A stretch of DNA of 38,833 nucleotides, from positions 1-38,833 of the IMG/VR virus record IMGVR_UViG_3300003892_000011. One strand, given 5' to 3'. Source of the stretch: a virus. The notes under the pieces are model-generated. The model saw nothing but the letters and a program-made list of their open reading frames with translations. It had not been told where the DNA came from and made no database searches. Below, in pieces: positions 37,755-38,833 of this stretch (position 1 is its first letter; the number at the start of each line of letters is the position of its first letter). Position numbers and translations under genes: made by a program.

Positions 37755-38833
37755 ATGAGCGATTTAATCGAAGAGCTAAATTCCCATTATCAAGACTGGA
37801 GTGAAGATATAACCCAGAGAATAAACCGCAAACTTGGTTGGAAAGATGTTACCGATACTTATTATGGCGTTCTCCCTGATGATTGGCCATATGAGAGTCG
37901 GGTGGTTGACCCCAGAGTTAGAACAATTTTAATCGAAAAGAATTCAAGACTTACAGGAGAAAGAATAAGCGGTAGGGTTGTTCCAGTTGAAAATGCCGAT
38001 GTTGTCAAGGCTCGTATTCAACAAGCTTTACTTGAGTACCAATGGAGAATGGCGGATGAGGGAGGTTCAATGCAAACCAAACTTTCAATCTGTGATATGG
38101 ACGCCAGACTTTATGGCTCAAAGTTTGCTTTAATTGAATGGAGAGTAATGAAAGACAAAGACGGTAAAGTTGTTTACGAGGGCAATGAATTTAAACCCTT
38201 AGACATCAGAGACTGCGGGATTGACCCCACAGCTTCACATATTAGAGACGCTAAATGGTTTCAGCACAGGCAATGGGTTTATCTCGAAGACCTGAAAAAA
38301 GCAGTTGATGCCAAAGGTAAACCTCTTTTTAAGAATTTGGGCGAGATTGAAAAAAGACTTAAAGACAAAATCTCTGATACAAGAATTGAATACAACCCCA
38401 GAATACTTCAGATACAAGGGCGAGAGGACAGGATGGGTAAGGATATTGCCTTCCCGATGATTAAAATTGTCACCGAGTACAGAAAAGATAGATGGGTTAC
38501 CTTTTCCCCGACTTATAAAGTAACCTTACGAGATATCGAAAACCCTTACGATCACGGCAAAATTCCAATTGCACAACTTCGCTATCACGCTCTACAAGAC
38601 GACCCATTAGGAGAAAGCGAGGTAGAACCAGTAATTATGCTTTGGCGAGCACTTCAAGCTGTTTTATGCGGTTATATGGACGAAGTAGTCTTGAAGATGA
38701 ATTCACCCATAATTGCCCTCTCAAACGCTTACCGCCCTGAAACTATTAATTTTGCACCTCGTGCCATATGGGAAGTGGATAGGCCAGATGCTATTACTCC
38801 TTATCGTTCAGAAGCAAATTCGATTCAGTATTT
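37755..38833 (+). CDS. Portal protein, N-terminal part (continues at base 1)
   Basis: The frame runs from ATG 37755 to the window end without a stop (359 codons plus two bases). It contains a conserved-looking RVRTILIEKNSRLTGE region, ARLYGSKFALIEW and HGKIPIAQLRYHALQDDPLGESEVEPV, a pattern typical of portal clip and wing regions before the long stem helix. It continues in frame at base 1. The gene sits after TerL, as in most tailed phages. It has a late-type promoter and a leaderless ATG. Confidence 0.85.
   Translation, partial: MSDLIEELNSHYQDWSEDITQRINRKLGWKDVTDTYYGVLPDDWPYESRVVDPRVRTILIEKNSRLTGERISGRVVPVENADVVKARIQQALLEYQWRMADEGGSMQTKLSICDMDARLYGSKFALIEWRVMKDKDGKVVYEGNEFKPLDIRDCGIDPTASHIRDAKWFQHRQWVYLEDLKKAVDAKGKPLFKNLGEIEKRLKDKISDTRIEYNPRILQIQGREDRMGKDIAFPMIKIVTEYRKDRWVTFSPTYKVTLRDIENPYDHGKIPIAQLRYHALQDDPLGESEVEPVIMLWRALQAVLCGYMDEVVLKMNSPIIALSNAYRPETINFAPRAIWEVDRPDAITPYRSEANSIQY

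Overview
The window is the genome (or nearly all) of a short-tailed, podovirus-like tailed phage. All genes I can support lie on the + strand. The two window ends fall inside one gene: the portal reading frame that opens at 37755 runs off the right end and continues in the same frame at base 1. The molecule is therefore circular or was assembled circularly. The sequence is AT-rich apart from one G+C-rich patch near 32.3-32.5 kb. TGA, TAA and TAG all act as stops, so no recoding is seen. No tRNA, integrase, DNA polymerase or CRISPR array was found. The host is bacterial, because several genes carry near-perfect AGAAAGGAGGTGAT-type ribosome binding sites. The SDxRxARTKG fibre repeats remind me of proteins from Patescibacteria/CPR genomes, but that host guess is inference only.

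Layout. 35.4-38.8 kb and 0-3.3 kb: packaging and head (small terminase, a large terminase split in two, portal, scaffold, SU10/DUF5309-type capsid). 3.5-9.5 kb: a cargo island of glycosyltransferases and a methyltransferase set inside the head-tail block, with its own operator-like promoter. 9.5-18.1 kb: adaptor, a beta-propeller 'stabilization' tail-hub protein and two internal or ejection proteins. 18.1-24.6 kb: fibres, including a 914-residue protein with a nested beta-propeller and 23 degenerate 14-residue repeats. 24.6-27.3 kb: lysis-type genes (two holin candidates, CHAP endolysin), a metallophosphoesterase and a HEXXH mini-protease. 27.2-30.8 kb: a replication ATPase, an iteron origin and an HNH protein. 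30.8-32.8 kb: HTH, SSB-like and small zinc proteins. 32.9-33.4 kb: a membrane-anchored transglycosylase. 33.4-35.3 kb: an array of small genes joined by a repeated ~17-bp start/stop junction.

Four things stand out. (1) Seven promoters share TTGMAAACCYCY and TATAAT/TAAAAT at an exact 19-nt hexamer spacing, all in the structural region; with other promoter classes they place ATG 6-11 nt after the -10, which predicts leaderless mRNAs. (2) Two large genes, TerL and a glycosyltransferase, are each cut at a domain boundary by a tiny complete ORF whose start touches the upstream stop and whose end overlaps the downstream start. (3) A 26-bp perfect inverted repeat, made of three 9-bp iterons on each side, flanks and invades the replication ATPase gene next to an all-AT palindrome. 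(4) A junction repeat supplies both the last codons of one small gene and the first codons of the next. No gene-free stretch exceeds 300 bases. The longest, 3305-3530, holds a terminator, a pair of mutually exclusive hairpins and a promoter with an operator-like palindrome.
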